From: Pomacea canaliculata
Taxonomy: Eukaryota > Mollusca > Gastropoda > Architaenioglossa > Ampullariidae
DNA: 64,000 bases
Direction: 5' to 3'
NCBI RefSeq assembly: GCF_003073045.1
Contig: NC_037590.1
Span: 6,040,016-6,104,015, forward strand
The notes under the pieces are model-generated. The model searched no databases. It was not told the DNA's origin and was given only the letters and a program-made list of their open reading frames with translations. Of this stretch, positions 23,301 to 33,553 are shown in pieces. The position numbers and the translations under genes were made by a program. How positions within the stretch are numbered: the stretch's first letter is position 1; every line of letters starts with the position of its first letter.

Positions 23301-26300
23301 GGATGCACGTTCACATTAGTTCAAAAGCTTAGTAGTCAATTGAAATAATCAAATGTTAGTTTTGCTCTTTGCTAAGCCTAAACATCCAGCACTGGGTCTG
23401 TTAATTACACTGGTGTGGAAGGGTGAGTTGTTTGGTTGTATTTTCGTATCGGGTATTCCAACTGCTGTTTTCCTTTATGACATATTGCAACATCGTGTGC
23501 TCTACATGCAGATATACCTCACTGCTGGCCACATGTACGGTCTAGAAGACAGAGTCAGGGAGCTGGAAGGGAGACTGGAAGGTGAAGGTCGACGGGGACC
23601 TGTACATAGCCTTTCCGACCTTGAAGCTCAGGTGGTTAAGGCAGCAGTTCAGGTGACACGAAGCGAGAAAGAGGTTAGTTCAGACACCAGCATGTGTATT
23701 GTGTCCCAGTCATGCTGACGATGGTGGGGGAGATAGTGGCGGTGATGCTGCTGTTCTTCATGACGATTGTGGTGGTGGCTGGGATTATGAGTTATGATAA
23801 TTGATGACGGTTAGTGGCAGAGGATGATCAGAGGATGATTGGGGATGGTTGGGAATAAAAATTTCAGTACTGGGTTATTGAGAAAAAGGGAGAGGATGAG
23901 GTCTTCGTGTTGTTCTTGCAGGTAAATAGCATCGTGAACGCGGTCAGCCTTCTTCAGACTAGCCCTCGGTCGTCAAGGGGCAGCAGCTCCAGCACAGCAT
24001 CCACCCCGCGCGAGTCTATCGACTCCGGCACATCACTGACCAGCGAGCGGCCGCAGCCTCTGCACCTGGTTGGGCAGACACGCGAGGACGACATCCCCGA
24101 GAGCCGCGCCGAGTTCGATGCCGACTCCGGGGTCGAGCTTCCCTCAGTCAGTCGCCTACGAGCAATGTTCTCGCCTAACCGCAAAGAAGACGACTTTGTA
24201 GACGGGAACTTCAATCGGGTAAGAAGACTTTAGCCGTTCACTCTTGTGTATGTAGGCTCAAACCTAGGTTATATTATACTCCATCTTTTTTTTTTTCACC
24301 ATAAATATCAGTCAAAGTAACTCATACCTGTAGGCCATAACGAGGTACTCACATTTTAATTTAGAATGGTTCTAGTCTGAATAAAGCTAGAAATGAAGCA
24401 CGTTTGGTCATTTTGTGATACTGTGATATCCGGTGCCAAACAGTGAAAATTATTGAGAATCTTTACATGTGGATACACTCTCAGAATGTACTTACCAGCA
24501 ACACTCGTGCCATCATAGGCGCACAATTGAAAATAAATATATAGTCATGTTTTGGGGGTTGAAATAATGTCCTCGTTGTACCTCTCATTAAGTTGATCCT
24601 TTCCTTGTCTTACGCCAGTCACCTCAGGCGGATGATGAAAACTGCGTATGTATGCGTCTGGATGACATTTTTACTTGTGTGTTGACACCCTGAATATTTT
24701 TATCTGGTGCTAGTTTTCAGTACTTCATTTCAATAGGAAGTGCAATGGCTTGTCTTGTGTATTAGCTACGGTCTTTTTGCTAATTTTGTTTTTAAACTCG
24801 TTGATTGGTGTTCAGTGTTCAATCCTGGCTGCAATGTTTGTATACACTAGTATAACTTTTGTATTAAGTGTTTGGTTTAGTGTTATTACAACAGACATAT
24901 GTGTGCATTGTCTAATGTACTACTATAGTGTCTGTATGTATTCACTTTTGCTTTATCAGTCATTAAGGTTCACTTCTGGCAACTCATTATTTGTTTTTCG
25001 TGGTTACTTCCTCATTTGACAGTCTGCCCTCATGAAACTACCTTTGCTGTGACACAGTGTAAAACTCGAACAATCAACTTTTATAAGATGATAATATAGA
25101 TTAGTAGGAACTCGTAATTCCTTCACGTTTTCAGAGTGAAGTCATTATCAATATATTGTAGCTACTTATCTGGGCCTCTTTGAGAAAGTCATGCAAGATA
25201 ACAAGAAAATTATGCGAGACCTGAAATTGCCTCAGTTTGCTGTGTGTTAATTCTGTACTGACGAAGAGAGTCCAGCCTTCCCCACTCCCCCACCTCAGTT
25301 CTACTAGCGATTGTAATAGGACGGACGTACGCTTACCTTGCATACGCACGACGCATTACACACACAGCACAACGCTTGACGACCCCACGCAGATGACGAC
25401 GAGGATGAAGAGATTTGTAGGTGCATCGCAGAGGCACAAATTCAGAGGAATGTCACTGAGAGAGTCATGAAGAAGATGGCGGAGAAGACCGTTGTGTTTT
25501 GCCCGCTTACTCGGCCATTTTTAGACCAACTGCTCTTCTCTTATATATGACGTCTTTTTCTGCTTCAAGTGACGTGAAACAAATGACGCACATAAGACGT
25601 CAGACACCTCGTACACGAAACGATATATGACGTACAACAACTCATTACAGTGATAAAAGTCTTGCTGACGTAATACTCAGATGGCGCGAGACTGGGAAGA
25701 CGAACAGTGATGTTGTGAAGTAAACAATATATTAGAGGATTCATTGGTCAGATGTCAATGATTTGATGGTTACCTTGCCTTTACGATCTAGTGCTGCAAT
25801 CAGTGCAGAGGGCGTTTCATGTTGCTCACATTTCACATTTGCTGTGTCCTTAAAAATGCAGTGATTCGAGACTTCACCGTAAATCTTGGTGCAGACCGGC
25901 GTTCTGCGCACCGAGGGCGCGCAGCTTCGATTAACGTCTTGCAAGTTTGACCAATTAACAGGAAGATTGATGGGTTAACTGTGCTACACTCAGAGCCTGT
26001 GTTTTTCGGTCTCCATTTCGGTCTCTCTGCCGTTCTCCTCACTCCCACCCCATTTCCCTCAATCTGGCCAAAACCATAAAAACTGACCTGACTCTTTCCG
26101 ATCAATAGTTTGTCCTCTACAAACAAAAGGACGAGAACGCCATTAGTTCACTGTCCAGTTAAAGACCGTCCCGAGATCAAATGAATGACTTCATTACATG
26201 ATGATAATATCCAAAATAGGAGTGAATGACGCTTGTTGAGGTACAAGTCACCAGACCAGCAGTCTTGAGCTTTGCACGGAGGTCAGAACCGTGACGCAGT

Positions 26301-26670
26301 CATTAGTCTTGGATTTGTTTAATTAACATATATTCCTAGCTTGCGTATTGACTGTAGTCTTGACGATTAAAGGGTAGCAGCGTGGCGTAATGGGAAGTTC
26401 AGTTGATTTTTTTTGTTTGTTGGGGGGGGGGGGGTCCTTTATTCTGACCAAAAGAGAAGAACTTACTAATTATCGTTTCTTAGACATCATCAGCAATGGA
26501 CGACCTTATTACTCATCGTTTATATGCACATCATCAGTCTTCTCCATCACCGTTTTCATAAAGTTCTGCTTATAAGAATGCCATGCAAAAAAATGGTGTA
26601 TCATATGTATCATGTATTATTCGAAATTACTTAAAGACAAGATCGTATATGATTTTAGTGGTGGTGATGG

Positions 26671-26720
<50 letters not shown>

Positions 26721-28908
26721 AATGGCGCTCTATAATTTATACCTCCCTTGCATGTTTATTGAAATTTCAGGAGAGTGAAAATCCTTCAGTGAGTATTGAG
26801 TGAAGCAGTAGTGTACTAATGAGTGAAATACGGAGTATCGAAGCTTTTTGCATCTGTTGAAAAGCTACAATACCCCACTGATTTGTTCCGAGTTTTATTT
26901 TCTCTGTTTTTCTGTCGTAGATGTAGTGTAAGGTGCTGTTACCTGATCAGTAGCCAAGCTTTCACTACTTTCTCGTGTTCAATACAAAACTATTTCTCAC
27001 ACAAAGCATAGACAGCTTCATACGGCATTGTTCAGCAATGCCAAAAATAACTAATGTAGTTTAACCTTTAACAGACTGATTATTTATTGATAATATAAAG
27101 AAGTGTTCATCTGGCTTTGAAAAAGCAGCCGACCCAGTCATATGTTGTCTTGTTTCCTTCAGAAAATATCCATACCTGTTTACGAATGTGCGTGCTTTAA
27201 AAATGTAGTAGGTATGGCAACTGTTTGAATATAACAAAGAAGCAAGGATTTAAAATATACGAATACTAATTTAAACTAAGAAATGGACCTGAATAACAAT
27301 ATTCATTAAGTAAATAAAGTAGCACTGACAATAGTGACCTGATACAATTTATCGGCCGGAGCTTAAATGCGTTAAAATTTTTATTTTTTTAAAGGATAAA
27401 CCTTTGACAGCATACATTTTAATATTGCTAGCATGAACCATACTTTCCCACAGCGGTTTTTAACTTGTGTGTTTATTGAGAGTTAGTGTTACATTTTGTT
27501 GTTGCCATGGTTACTTTCTTTCGATTTTTCTATAAGATTAACAATTTTTCTGTCACTTAAGAGTGCTCCTCACCTTTTTCACTCTTGAATTCCCTTGCAC
27601 ACTTCTCCCACTAACCTGGACAACTGCTTTCTTGAATTTCGCTTTTAATCACTATATTAATATTAATTTAATGTTCTATCTGCCAGAGGGCGTTAAATTG
27701 TTTTTCATTTTCACGTAAACGGTTCAGTTTATACATGTAATATATGTGTTATGATTATAGATTATGGGATGTTTCTGTACATTTATGATATGTAACTCCT
27801 CTAGATAAGCTTCAAAAGGGACGTTAGTGATATTGTAGTACACTATCTCCAAGAAAAAAAGCTTTGCAAAGATAAAGTTCAGTATGAAAAAAATAGCATA
27901 ACCACGTTTTGTCGATAGGCAGTGGAATAATTGTGCCCAACGGCTTTTGTGTACACCATCTACCTACACACACAGATACCTCTTTCCTTCCAAGTGAAGG
28001 CTGTGCTATATTATATAATTAGGCTTCAGCATCAAACTGAATATCAGTTATTATTATTTCCACGCAGAGATGTATGAAGCATGTTTTCAACTGTTGGTTG
28101 ACTTTCATTATGTTCATGGCATTTTAATGAAGTCTCCATTTTGACCAAGTGATTAATTGAGTGGATCAGAAGATGACAGATTAAATTATGCGTGGAAACA
28201 AAGATTGATGAAGTTCTTTCAAAATGCTAAGTGTGTTAATTGCATTGACATCATACTTCTTGATGATGAGGATGATGATTATTGTTATATTCTTTATGCT
28301 ATCTGCAGGTTTACAGCATCACTGCAAGACACTTGCCTAAAGGCCAACTTCAGAAACTGAGAGGTAGCCAGGAGGCGGCTTACAATGTCAGCAGCAAGCC
28401 TGTACAGTCACGTGCTGTAATCCACTTAAAGTCGACTTCCAGTGGACCTGCAGACGAAAGGCCCACCACCCGCACTTTTCGGTCAGGCCTTCGCGCGCCT
28501 CCTCAAGAAGTTGAGGACGAATACACCACTCGACAGACCAAAACGATATCACTACCCGAACCGGCTCGCTACCACCAGCTGGAGCCGGCCAAGGACCCGG
28601 TGCTCATTTACCCAGAGCATGACAACCAAACCCTGGACGCAGGCTTCACCCACCATAGCGAGCAAGCAGACGGTCAGTGGCGGTCAGCGGGAGTGCAGGC
28701 CGGAGGAAGCCGAATTCGTCCGATACCTAGGGGGACCCCCACGGCAGCCACCCTCGATGTAGAGGACAAGACCGTCCCCAGGATTCGCTCCGGGTGCATC
28801 TCTGCGCGAGCCGCCTTCTGGGAGCGCCGCATCATGCAGGGAGAACCATCCGACTCCAGAGTGGAGGAAGAGTTCCCGGAGATGGTTCAAGACAACACCG
28901 CCACATGA
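11180..28908 (+). CDS. Ig-domain, muscle/cytoskeletal-type protein (3' part of a multi-exon gene)
   Basis: Sixteen exons join with consistent phases and GT-AG introns into 1,494 codons ending in TGA at 28,906-28,908: 11180-11395, 15118-15264, 15547-15633, 15884-15981, 16304-16405, 16725-17356, 17621-18039, 18346-18537, 18787-18957, 19681-19818, 20414-20613, 21521-21697, 22384-23232, 23512-23673, 23922-24218, 28309-28908. The order is Ser/Arg-rich linker, helical charged region, acidic Ser-rich region with WRENWIFK, two I-set Ig domains, helical segments, a long Ser/Thr/acidic region and a basic tail. There is no signal peptide or membrane segment in this part, so it probably acts inside the cell. 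I-set domains among disordered and coiled regions suggest a sarcomeric or cytoskeletal linker (titin, palladin or CCDC141-like); I cannot choose among them. The first exon listed begins with two bases of a split codon, so upstream coding exons exist. Confidence 0.75.
12809..12977. mobile_element. Short nonautonomous hAT element (169 bp)
   Basis: Left end CAGGGGTAGCCAAC; the reverse of the right end reads CAGGGGGCCACCAAAC. It is flanked by 8-bp copies GTCTAGCG and GTCTAGAG, which differ at one base. The terminus sequence and the 8-bp duplication are hAT features. It has no coding capacity. It lies in the first visible intron of the Ig gene. Confidence 0.7.
15118..15264 (+). CDS. Ig gene exon: helical segment
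   Basis: Acceptor ttggttgcag, donor gtatgt. Reads FHQKAFDSARKAEEYKFRIK and onward; amphipathic, charged and helix-prone. Enters and leaves in phase 1. Confidence 0.75.
15547..15633 (+). CDS. Ig gene exon: helical segment
   Basis: Acceptor tatatgtcag, donor gaaa|gtgagc. Reads DGEVMLSFRARLKEILIGFS, a continuation of the helical region; phase 1 at both ends. Confidence 0.7.
15884..15981 (+). CDS. Ig gene exon: helical segment
   Basis: Acceptor ttggctccag, donor ctg|gtgagc. Reads FEKDDPKAERVQQVKQNISR and onward, ending in phase 0. Confidence 0.75.
16304..16405 (+). CDS. Ig gene exon: acidic Ser-rich segment
   Basis: Acceptor tatctttacag, donor caaag|gtttgt; 34 codons beginning TSDEAVSDLSSLSDES. 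The frame stays open for another 78 codons upstream of the acceptor (from 16,070), which leaves the true 5' edge in some doubt. Confidence 0.7.
16725..17356 (+). CDS. Ig gene exon: long acidic region with WRENWIFK
   Basis: Acceptor ttatatccatcccag, donor caacag|gtgagc; 632 bp, ending in phase 2. Rich in E, D and S (EEEEGEVEEEA). Near its end a less disordered-looking patch reads DKHWRENWIFKNTAPSAYDN, a candidate conserved motif. A CTCF-like word lies on its reverse strand near 17,240. Confidence 0.85.
17621..18039 (+). CDS. Ig gene exon: acidic region and first half of Ig domain 1
   Basis: Acceptor ttataatcattag, donor cccgtag|gtatgt. After acidic repeats (LSELSDFDDHILCSDDLTDD) the I-set domain opens with DPRFTLVPESVVIQEGEPVK and the B-strand cysteine in KFSC. 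Confidence 0.85.
18346..18537 (+). CDS. Ig gene exon: second half of Ig domain 1
   Basis: Acceptor cttcgtggcag, donor tcaaag|gtaaag. It supplies the core tryptophan (VFWYRE), an acidic insertion in the C-D region (EEVEELEESEDVE) and the F-strand motif AGQYMC. All canonical I-set residues (Cys, Trp, Tyr-x-Cys) are present. The acidic insertion is unusual for a titin-type Ig. Confidence 0.9.
18787..18957 (+). CDS. Ig gene exon: first half of Ig domain 2
   Basis: Acceptor attttgtgcag, donor atcg|gttggt. Reads PEFLKQITDMEVTEGHSVRF, then the B-strand Cys (FRCKVKG) and PQPRISWYKDG, a textbook I-set pattern. Confidence 0.9.
19681..19818 (+). CDS. Ig gene exon: second half of Ig domain 2 (no F-strand Cys)
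   Basis: Acceptor accgatctttcag, donor ttcag|gtaaga. Reads DYILTIDYATMDDDAEYMVV and ARNVAGEAKSSAQVIVEPF. The usual Y-x-C of strand F is Y-M-V, so the intradomain disulphide is absent. Intracellular I-set domains of the titin class often lack it, in keeping with a cytoplasmic protein. Confidence 0.9.
20414..20613 (+). CDS. Ig gene exon: linker and helical segment
   Basis: Acceptor ttgtttcacag, donor gaggag|gtgggt, ending in phase 0. A Ser/Asp-rich linker leads into a helix-prone stretch (LKLDTLAQKVAVARENMREE). Confidence 0.8.
21521..21697 (+). CDS. Ig gene exon: helical segment
   Basis: Acceptor attcacacacag, donor gcaatg|gtaaga; exactly 59 codons. Two helical parts flank a His/Pro-rich insert (HPYNPHPPHKQPSNN). 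Confidence 0.75.
21700..21965. repeat. Degenerate AATGGGGT-type tandem repeat
   Basis: The words atggggt, aatggggtga and aatggggtaat recur irregularly through the start of the intron. No fixed period; a decayed minisatellite. Confidence 0.5.
22384..23232 (+). CDS. Ig gene exon: long Ser/Thr/acidic region
   Basis: Acceptor gttcttatcag, donor gaaaag|gtcagc; 283 codons. It opens with a helix (KETAKQVRLITSNALSVLRT) and continues as low-complexity, probably disordered sequence rich in S, T, D and E, with an Asn run (DGDNNNNKSSS). Confidence 0.85.
23512..23673 (+). CDS. Ig gene exon: coiled-coil-like segment
   Basis: Acceptor ctctacatgcag, donor aaagag|gttagt; 54 codons with a heptad-like pattern (YGLEDRVRELEGRLEG). 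Confidence 0.8.
23922..24218 (+). CDS. Ig gene exon: Ser-rich region
   Basis: Acceptor tgttcttgcag, donor caatcgg|gtaaga; 99 codons. Starts VNSIVNAVSLLQTS, then a Ser/Thr-rich stretch, ending near SVSRLRAMFSPNRKEDDFVD. Confidence 0.85.
25393..25550 (+). CDS. Unassigned coding-like segment in the last intron
   Basis: After a candidate acceptor (ccccacgcag) a 51-codon frame reads DDEDEEICRCIAEAQIQRNV, then TERVMKKMAEKTVVFCPL, and stops with TGA at 25,548-25,550. Its charged, helix-like composition is unlike the surrounding intron. It does not fit the phase of the preceding exon, so it would need another exon before it. It may be an alternative 3' exon of the Ig gene or chance. Confidence 0.3.
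25548..25673. promoter_or_regulatory. Cluster of six TGACG (CRE/ATF-like) motifs
   Basis: TGACGTC at 25,548, TGACGTG at 25,570, TGACGCA at 25,584, GACGTCA at 25,596, TGACGTA at 25,628 and TGACGTAA at 25,666. Such half-CREs bind CREB/ATF and related bZIP proteins. The density suggests an intronic enhancer or alternative promoter, but no start site was found. Confidence 0.4.
26670..26720. repeat. (TTG)n microsatellite
   Basis: About 17 uninterrupted TTG/GTT triplets in the last intron of the Ig gene. Confidence 0.9.
28309..28908 (+). CDS. Ig gene terminal exon: basic C-terminal tail
   Basis: Acceptor ctatctgcag; 200 codons including the TGA stop. Starts VYSITARHLPKGQLQKLRGS, continues as Arg/Pro-rich, probably disordered sequence, and ends VEEEFPEMVQDNTAT. 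Its codons are noticeably more GC-rich than the flanking noncoding DNA. Confidence 0.85.
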   Translation, partial: VYSITARHLPKGQLQKLRGSQEAAYNVSSKPVQSRAVIHLKSTSSGPADERPTTRTFRSGLRAPPQEVEDEYTTRQTKTISLPEPARYHQLEPAKDPVLIYPEHDNQTLDAGFTHHSEQADGQWRSAGVQAGGSRIRPIPRGTPTAATLDVEDKTVPRIRSGCISARAAFWERRIMQGEPSDSRVEEEFPEMVQDNTAT

Positions 28909-29339
28909 GGTCGCCACCAGTCAGACTGACTACATTGTTTTCTGACATCATTGCACAAGCGCCGTCACTCTTCTCGCAGAACCCGACTGATCTGCTCTTG
29001 ACCAGGCCATTTATATTATAAAAAAAAACATTAGCAATATTGGAACAGTAACCTGATATAATGAGTCAAATAATGAAAACCAAAGAGGTTCGCGGGCCAA
29101 AAGTTTATTATTAACGCAAAAAGAATCTTCAGCCCTTACACGAACCTTGACCCTCTGGGTTTGCAATCTTTCTGTTGATATTGTTATGCGCGAGTAATCA
29201 AAATCGCTTCGAATATCGTCTTCCTGTATAAGTTGTATATGCTCTTGTGGTCTTCGAGGCGCATGAGACAATAACTGGACAAAACAAGCCCCTGCCTCGG
29301 GTAAGCTCTGCCGATACTCAAGGGAGTGATGTCACTACT

Positions 29340-29354
29340 CGACCAGAGGGCGCC
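29340..29354 (+). promoter_or_regulatory. CTCF-like motif (forward)
   Basis: CGACCAGAGGGCGCC fits 14 of 15 positions of the vertebrate CTCF core CCASYAGRKGGCRSY as I know it. It lies about 430 bp after the Ig gene's stop codon. Confidence 0.35.
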
Positions 29355-29486
29355 CTCGGCAGGCTGCGGTATGTGCAATACATGACTGTCCTTCACTCTG
29401 GTAGTCTTTCTCTCTGAGCGGTGGGATGGCAACGAGTGTCTCCAAGCAGCCACCCGTGAAGCCGTAAAAGGAGTGTATCGAGCGAC

Positions 29487-29501
29487 AGCGCCGTCTGGTG
29501 G
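29487..29501 (-). promoter_or_regulatory. CTCF-like motif (reverse)
   Basis: The reverse strand reads CCACCAGACGGCGCT, again 14 of 15 positions of the CTCF core. It faces the motif at 29,340 across about 130 bp. Confidence 0.35.
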
Positions 29502-32500
29502 GGAAAGACTAGGCTGCTGAAGCCTGTTTGGTGCTAAGTGTACAGTATACGGAAACCTTGTAGTGGAAGCAGATCTGACATCGTTGACTGGCTTCGTTAG
29601 CACTTGTCTAGAATTCCTTGGAATTTCGTTCGACTAAAATCCGTTGTTTTGTCAGTTTTAATTTGCTTGAATGGTGGTTAAATTAAACCCAAGTGCCTAG
29701 GGGTGGACTTGCCTAGTCATGGCGAGTTTCAAGTTTGAGTGATTATCACGAAGTAAACTTGAGTTTTGTCTCTTTTCTCGTGGATCTTGAGAGAGGCGGC
29801 CAGATGCTTACATCTCCTTGAACATCAAAACTGGCAGAGACTGGTAAACAACCTCATCACATTCCAGATGGACTTTTGGACTGGTCTCTGAAGACATTTT
29901 CTTGTGTGTATTTGATGAGGGTAAGCAAAGACAAGCTCTCGAAAAACTCGTTCTTTGGAGGGGAGTGTGGCCACTGGCATCCTCTTTTCCTAAAAAGAGA
30001 TTCTTTTATATTATGATTAACTCGCGTTTATTTTAAAACTTTTGAGCGGTGATTTCTGTAATGTTTGTCTTATTTCATGTTTCCAAAGGGATGTTATTTG
30101 TGGATATTAATCGTCACAGTTCCTAACTTAGTTCTGACCAGGTATGACATTATAATGTAAAGAATCTAAGAGTTTTTTTTCTCCCTTAGTACTTGTGGAA
30201 TATCTGCTTATTTTGTTGTTTTTGTTGTTTGCTATGATAATGTATCTCTGTTTAGTTGTTTAACATGATGCATGTACACGTGCTTTGCCACAAATACCTC
30301 AATTTGCATTTATTTGCGTTCTCAGGTCTGTGTATTTTTTGGTTCTCTCTTCTCCCCACAGTGACGACTAAGTTATTTTCCTGTTTCTAATTTAAGATGA
30401 ACAAAACTATCGGTCGATTCTACCTAATTAGGCGGTACCTCAAGCGCTGCAGAAACCGTAGTCTGCTCTTTCCTTTTTAATTTTATTGTCTTAAAATAAG
30501 ATCTTTATCGGTGAAGGAAGTATTCAAAAGTGCCTAAAGTCGAGTGAGAAAGTTGGCAAGATTATTTTCTTCTCGTAAAAGTCTCTTGAAGCTTCCTTTT
30601 AAAAGCTGAATGATGTAACAGACATCTTAAGGAGTCTTTTTGTAACTGGATATAATGAAGACAAAGATGGCATGTTCTGTATACTTTTAGTAAAGCCCTG
30701 TCACAAAAAGGATATGTAACGGCTACCACAGACATGTGCCGCTGAAATCATTGCTATAACCAAGTTAATCATGTGCTTCAGTTTCTTGCTTCTTTCTTCA
30801 ACTGAAAATTTTAAAATGAAATAATGAAGTATGATTCGTGAAATCATTCAGGGTTTAATCTCTAGTAAAAATCCCTGTTCGTTCCGAGGCTTGTGCGCGC
30901 ACGACGAACCAACTGAAGAAGCATGCAAGCTTTCAAGTTGGAGGACCGAAGCCTGTTCGGGTTATGTATTGTAAACCTGAACATAAGTGTTGAGCCAGTT
31001 TCATTTCACTTTTTGTCCTGTTGTGTGATGCTGTCGTCTTTACAAGCAAGGCGTTTAGTTTGTGATAATTACAGAGCCAAAGGAAGCAGACACTAGACGA
31101 CCTGAGCTTGTGAGACTTTGCACGACTGGATCACAGCAAGGTTGTAAACATTGATGGCGGGTAGTTACAGTTCCTGCTAGAAAACAGTGCACTTCACTGG
31201 CACTAGATGCTGTAACTCTGATATAATTACCGTCCAGTCAGTAAGTCTGTTATCATGGCCGAAAAATGTACTAGTTGTGTCAAAGTAGTGAGGCAATAAT
31301 AAGCTTTGTCTGTGTACAATGTGGAATAGCGGGCAGTTACACTCCTACCAAACATGTTTTTACAACCATATTCTAACCTGATCGTTAATGCAAAATGTTC
31401 GAACCTCAGTTTGGCAAAAGTTCAGTTAGTAGCTTTAGCTCCTAGCAGATCAGCCTGTTTTTCGGTCAACAGAAAGATGCAAATATCGAACATGAATTGT
31501 TAACTTTCATATTCAGATATAACATTTGATTATTATATTTTTAAAATAAATATTGTACTTTTGCTGGACCTTGCATCTGATTGATTTTGAGCTATCATTT
31601 AGATATAAGCTATCAGCAATCAGTCCATCCAAAATCATGCCAGTTACGGATTAACACCTAGAAAGTGAAGTGCACGCGGAGATTATATAGTCTTTACAAG
31701 AAGTGCAAAAGACAGGAAGCATGTTTCGACAAGGCCTGGGGTTCTTGACTATTAGAAATTATCAACAAGTTCTGATGTTTTTGACTGTTAAAAATAAACA
31801 GATTAAAATAAATAATGCCACGGGATTTTCACAAACTACTTCTGTACACGAATCATATGCAGCTAATAAAGGAATGTATTTATTACTAACCCGAAAATAC
31901 GTTTGGAAAGGAGTTCAAAAGTACAATAAACATATTCAGACTAACCGGCGAGTCAATAAAGTTTCTACATTTTATAAGGCGAACCACTGGTGTTATTGAA
32001 CCAGGTGTGAGTGCACTTGTGAATGTATTCAGTGCTTGTGGGGAGACATGAGTTGTTGGGGAGAGCATCCGCGTAGCCATCTGTTATATAATCTATTATA
32101 TAACAAATGTGTCGCAGATATTTCACAAACTGCTGAATACCAGTATGCACGAAAATGTTAAGGTCATTCCAATATTTAAAGTCGACAATACCACATTTAC
32201 ACGGAAGCTGAGCAAGAAACTTGAATTGTGAAGAGCTGGAAAGTGACTGCGATACATGAAGCTTGGAAGCAAACTAGACCCCGAATAGGTCTTAGAACCG
32301 GGTGCAGTGTAGCGACAGATGTCTAACGCGGAACATTCAGTTAATTTGCTGATAGGTAACAGCAGTTTATGCGACTGACAGGCGCTAGCCATCCACTTAG
32401 TGTCTAGTGGTACCATGCACCTGGCTCCAAGACCTTCCATTACACATGACCTCCATTGAACACTGACTTGTACTCAGCACAAAACAGCAGTTGGGGGAAG

Positions 32501-33079
32501 CATACACAGGGTGAATTTCTTGGCAAGCATATTTCATGTCCCCATTTTCATCTAAACGAGATTCGAATACAGTATTTAAACCTTAAAGATGAACAAAATG
32601 AGCAGAAAAGGAAGGGGAAAAAAAGCATTTTCTTACTTTTGTTGAAGCTCGTTACGAGTAAGCAAGAAAATGTCTTATTGTCCACAGTGTTTACACTGAA
32701 TTAATCAGTATTAGCAGAATTTAAATGTAAAAGAACTGGACTTGGTTTTCAATGTTAGGAGCATGCTGATTACCTCTCGGGTAGTGATGGTATTAGTAAT
32801 GAAAGGGGCGATGATGAATACCTCATCTTCAACGTCATCGTCATGGAATGTAGGTGTGGAAGCATTAGCGACCTTTAACCCCCGAATGGTGTGCTGAGCA
32901 TTATGGCTGAGACATGCGCATAAGGCACCGAGGGGAATTAACCTTTTTCTTGCTTCTCGACTTTTCCTTTTAGGTGTTTGTCGTAAATATCAACCTCATC
33001 GCTTCCATCAACTCACACCAAGTCACCAGTGGTCCATCTAGCTTTTTCTTGGACAGCATCCGAGAATTATGGCACAGAG

Positions 33080-33553
33080 TTACGCTTTCCCACCGAGGTG
33101 GCGCTGGGTGTGATGACCAGCCTGCAGGTGGCGTAACTTGCCTCCTGTATGCACCTCGGGTATGACAGATTGTAATGCTTCTGCGAAAGGCGTGTCACCA
33201 GGGTGTCCACGACCCGCGGCTGCTGTCGACAGGCCGGCTTGGCAACCAGATGTCCACCTCCGCCTCTGACTCACCCTGGAAGTCAGCCACCCTCGCCTCT
33301 GTCTCATCGCCGTTGTCATCGTCAACGTTGCCAAGTACCTGTCGTTGCGTCGTCGCAGCGCGGAAGTTGCTGTAGACGCGGCTTGCTGTAGCGTGTCGCT
33401 TGCAGACTGCCCTCGTGGTGCTGCCCTGCAGTACAGCTGTCGCCACTGTCGTCGGAACGTAGAGCCCGCGAAACAGTAGAGCGCGAAGTTGATGGCGTGG
33501 TTGGTCAACATCAACGTCCCGACTACCACTCGTACGAGGGTATACACCGCCAC
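33080..33553 (-). CDS. GPCR 1 exon 3: TM7 and C-terminal tail
   Basis: Acceptor cttctcctccag. TM7 reads LTNHAINFALYCFAGSTF, with N-H-x-x-N-F in place of NPxxY. An Arg/Ser-rich tail follows. A strong donor-like ccag|ggtgagt on the minus strand near 33,280 could end the exon earlier, so the last 70 or so codons are doubtful. Confidence 0.7.
   Translation of the reverse strand: MAVYTLVRVVVGTLMLTNHAINFALYCFAGSTFRRQWRQLYCRAAPRGQSASDTLQQAASTATSALRRRNDRYLATLTMTTAMRQRRGWLTSRVSQRRRWTSGCQAGLSTAAAGRGHPGDTPFAEALQSVIPEVHTGGKLRHLQAGHHTQRHLGGKA

Larger units (their letters stand above)
28909..33079. other. 3' flank of the Ig gene, no supported gene
   Basis: Part of this is presumably the Ig gene's 3' UTR; an ATTAAA occurs near 29,680 and a clean AATAAA near 31,545, but the real cleavage site cannot be told. 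A 139-codon minus-strand open frame at 29,184-29,603 has no recognisable domain. The rest is AT-rich with no coding signal. Confidence 0.5.

Noticed and set aside
29184..29603. 139-codon minus-strand open frame after the Ig gene
   Set aside because: No recognisable motif; it lies in the presumed 3' UTR of the opposite strand. Kept only as a note in the stretch description.
31703..31999. 98-codon plus-strand open frame
   Set aside because: AT-rich chance frame without recognisable features.
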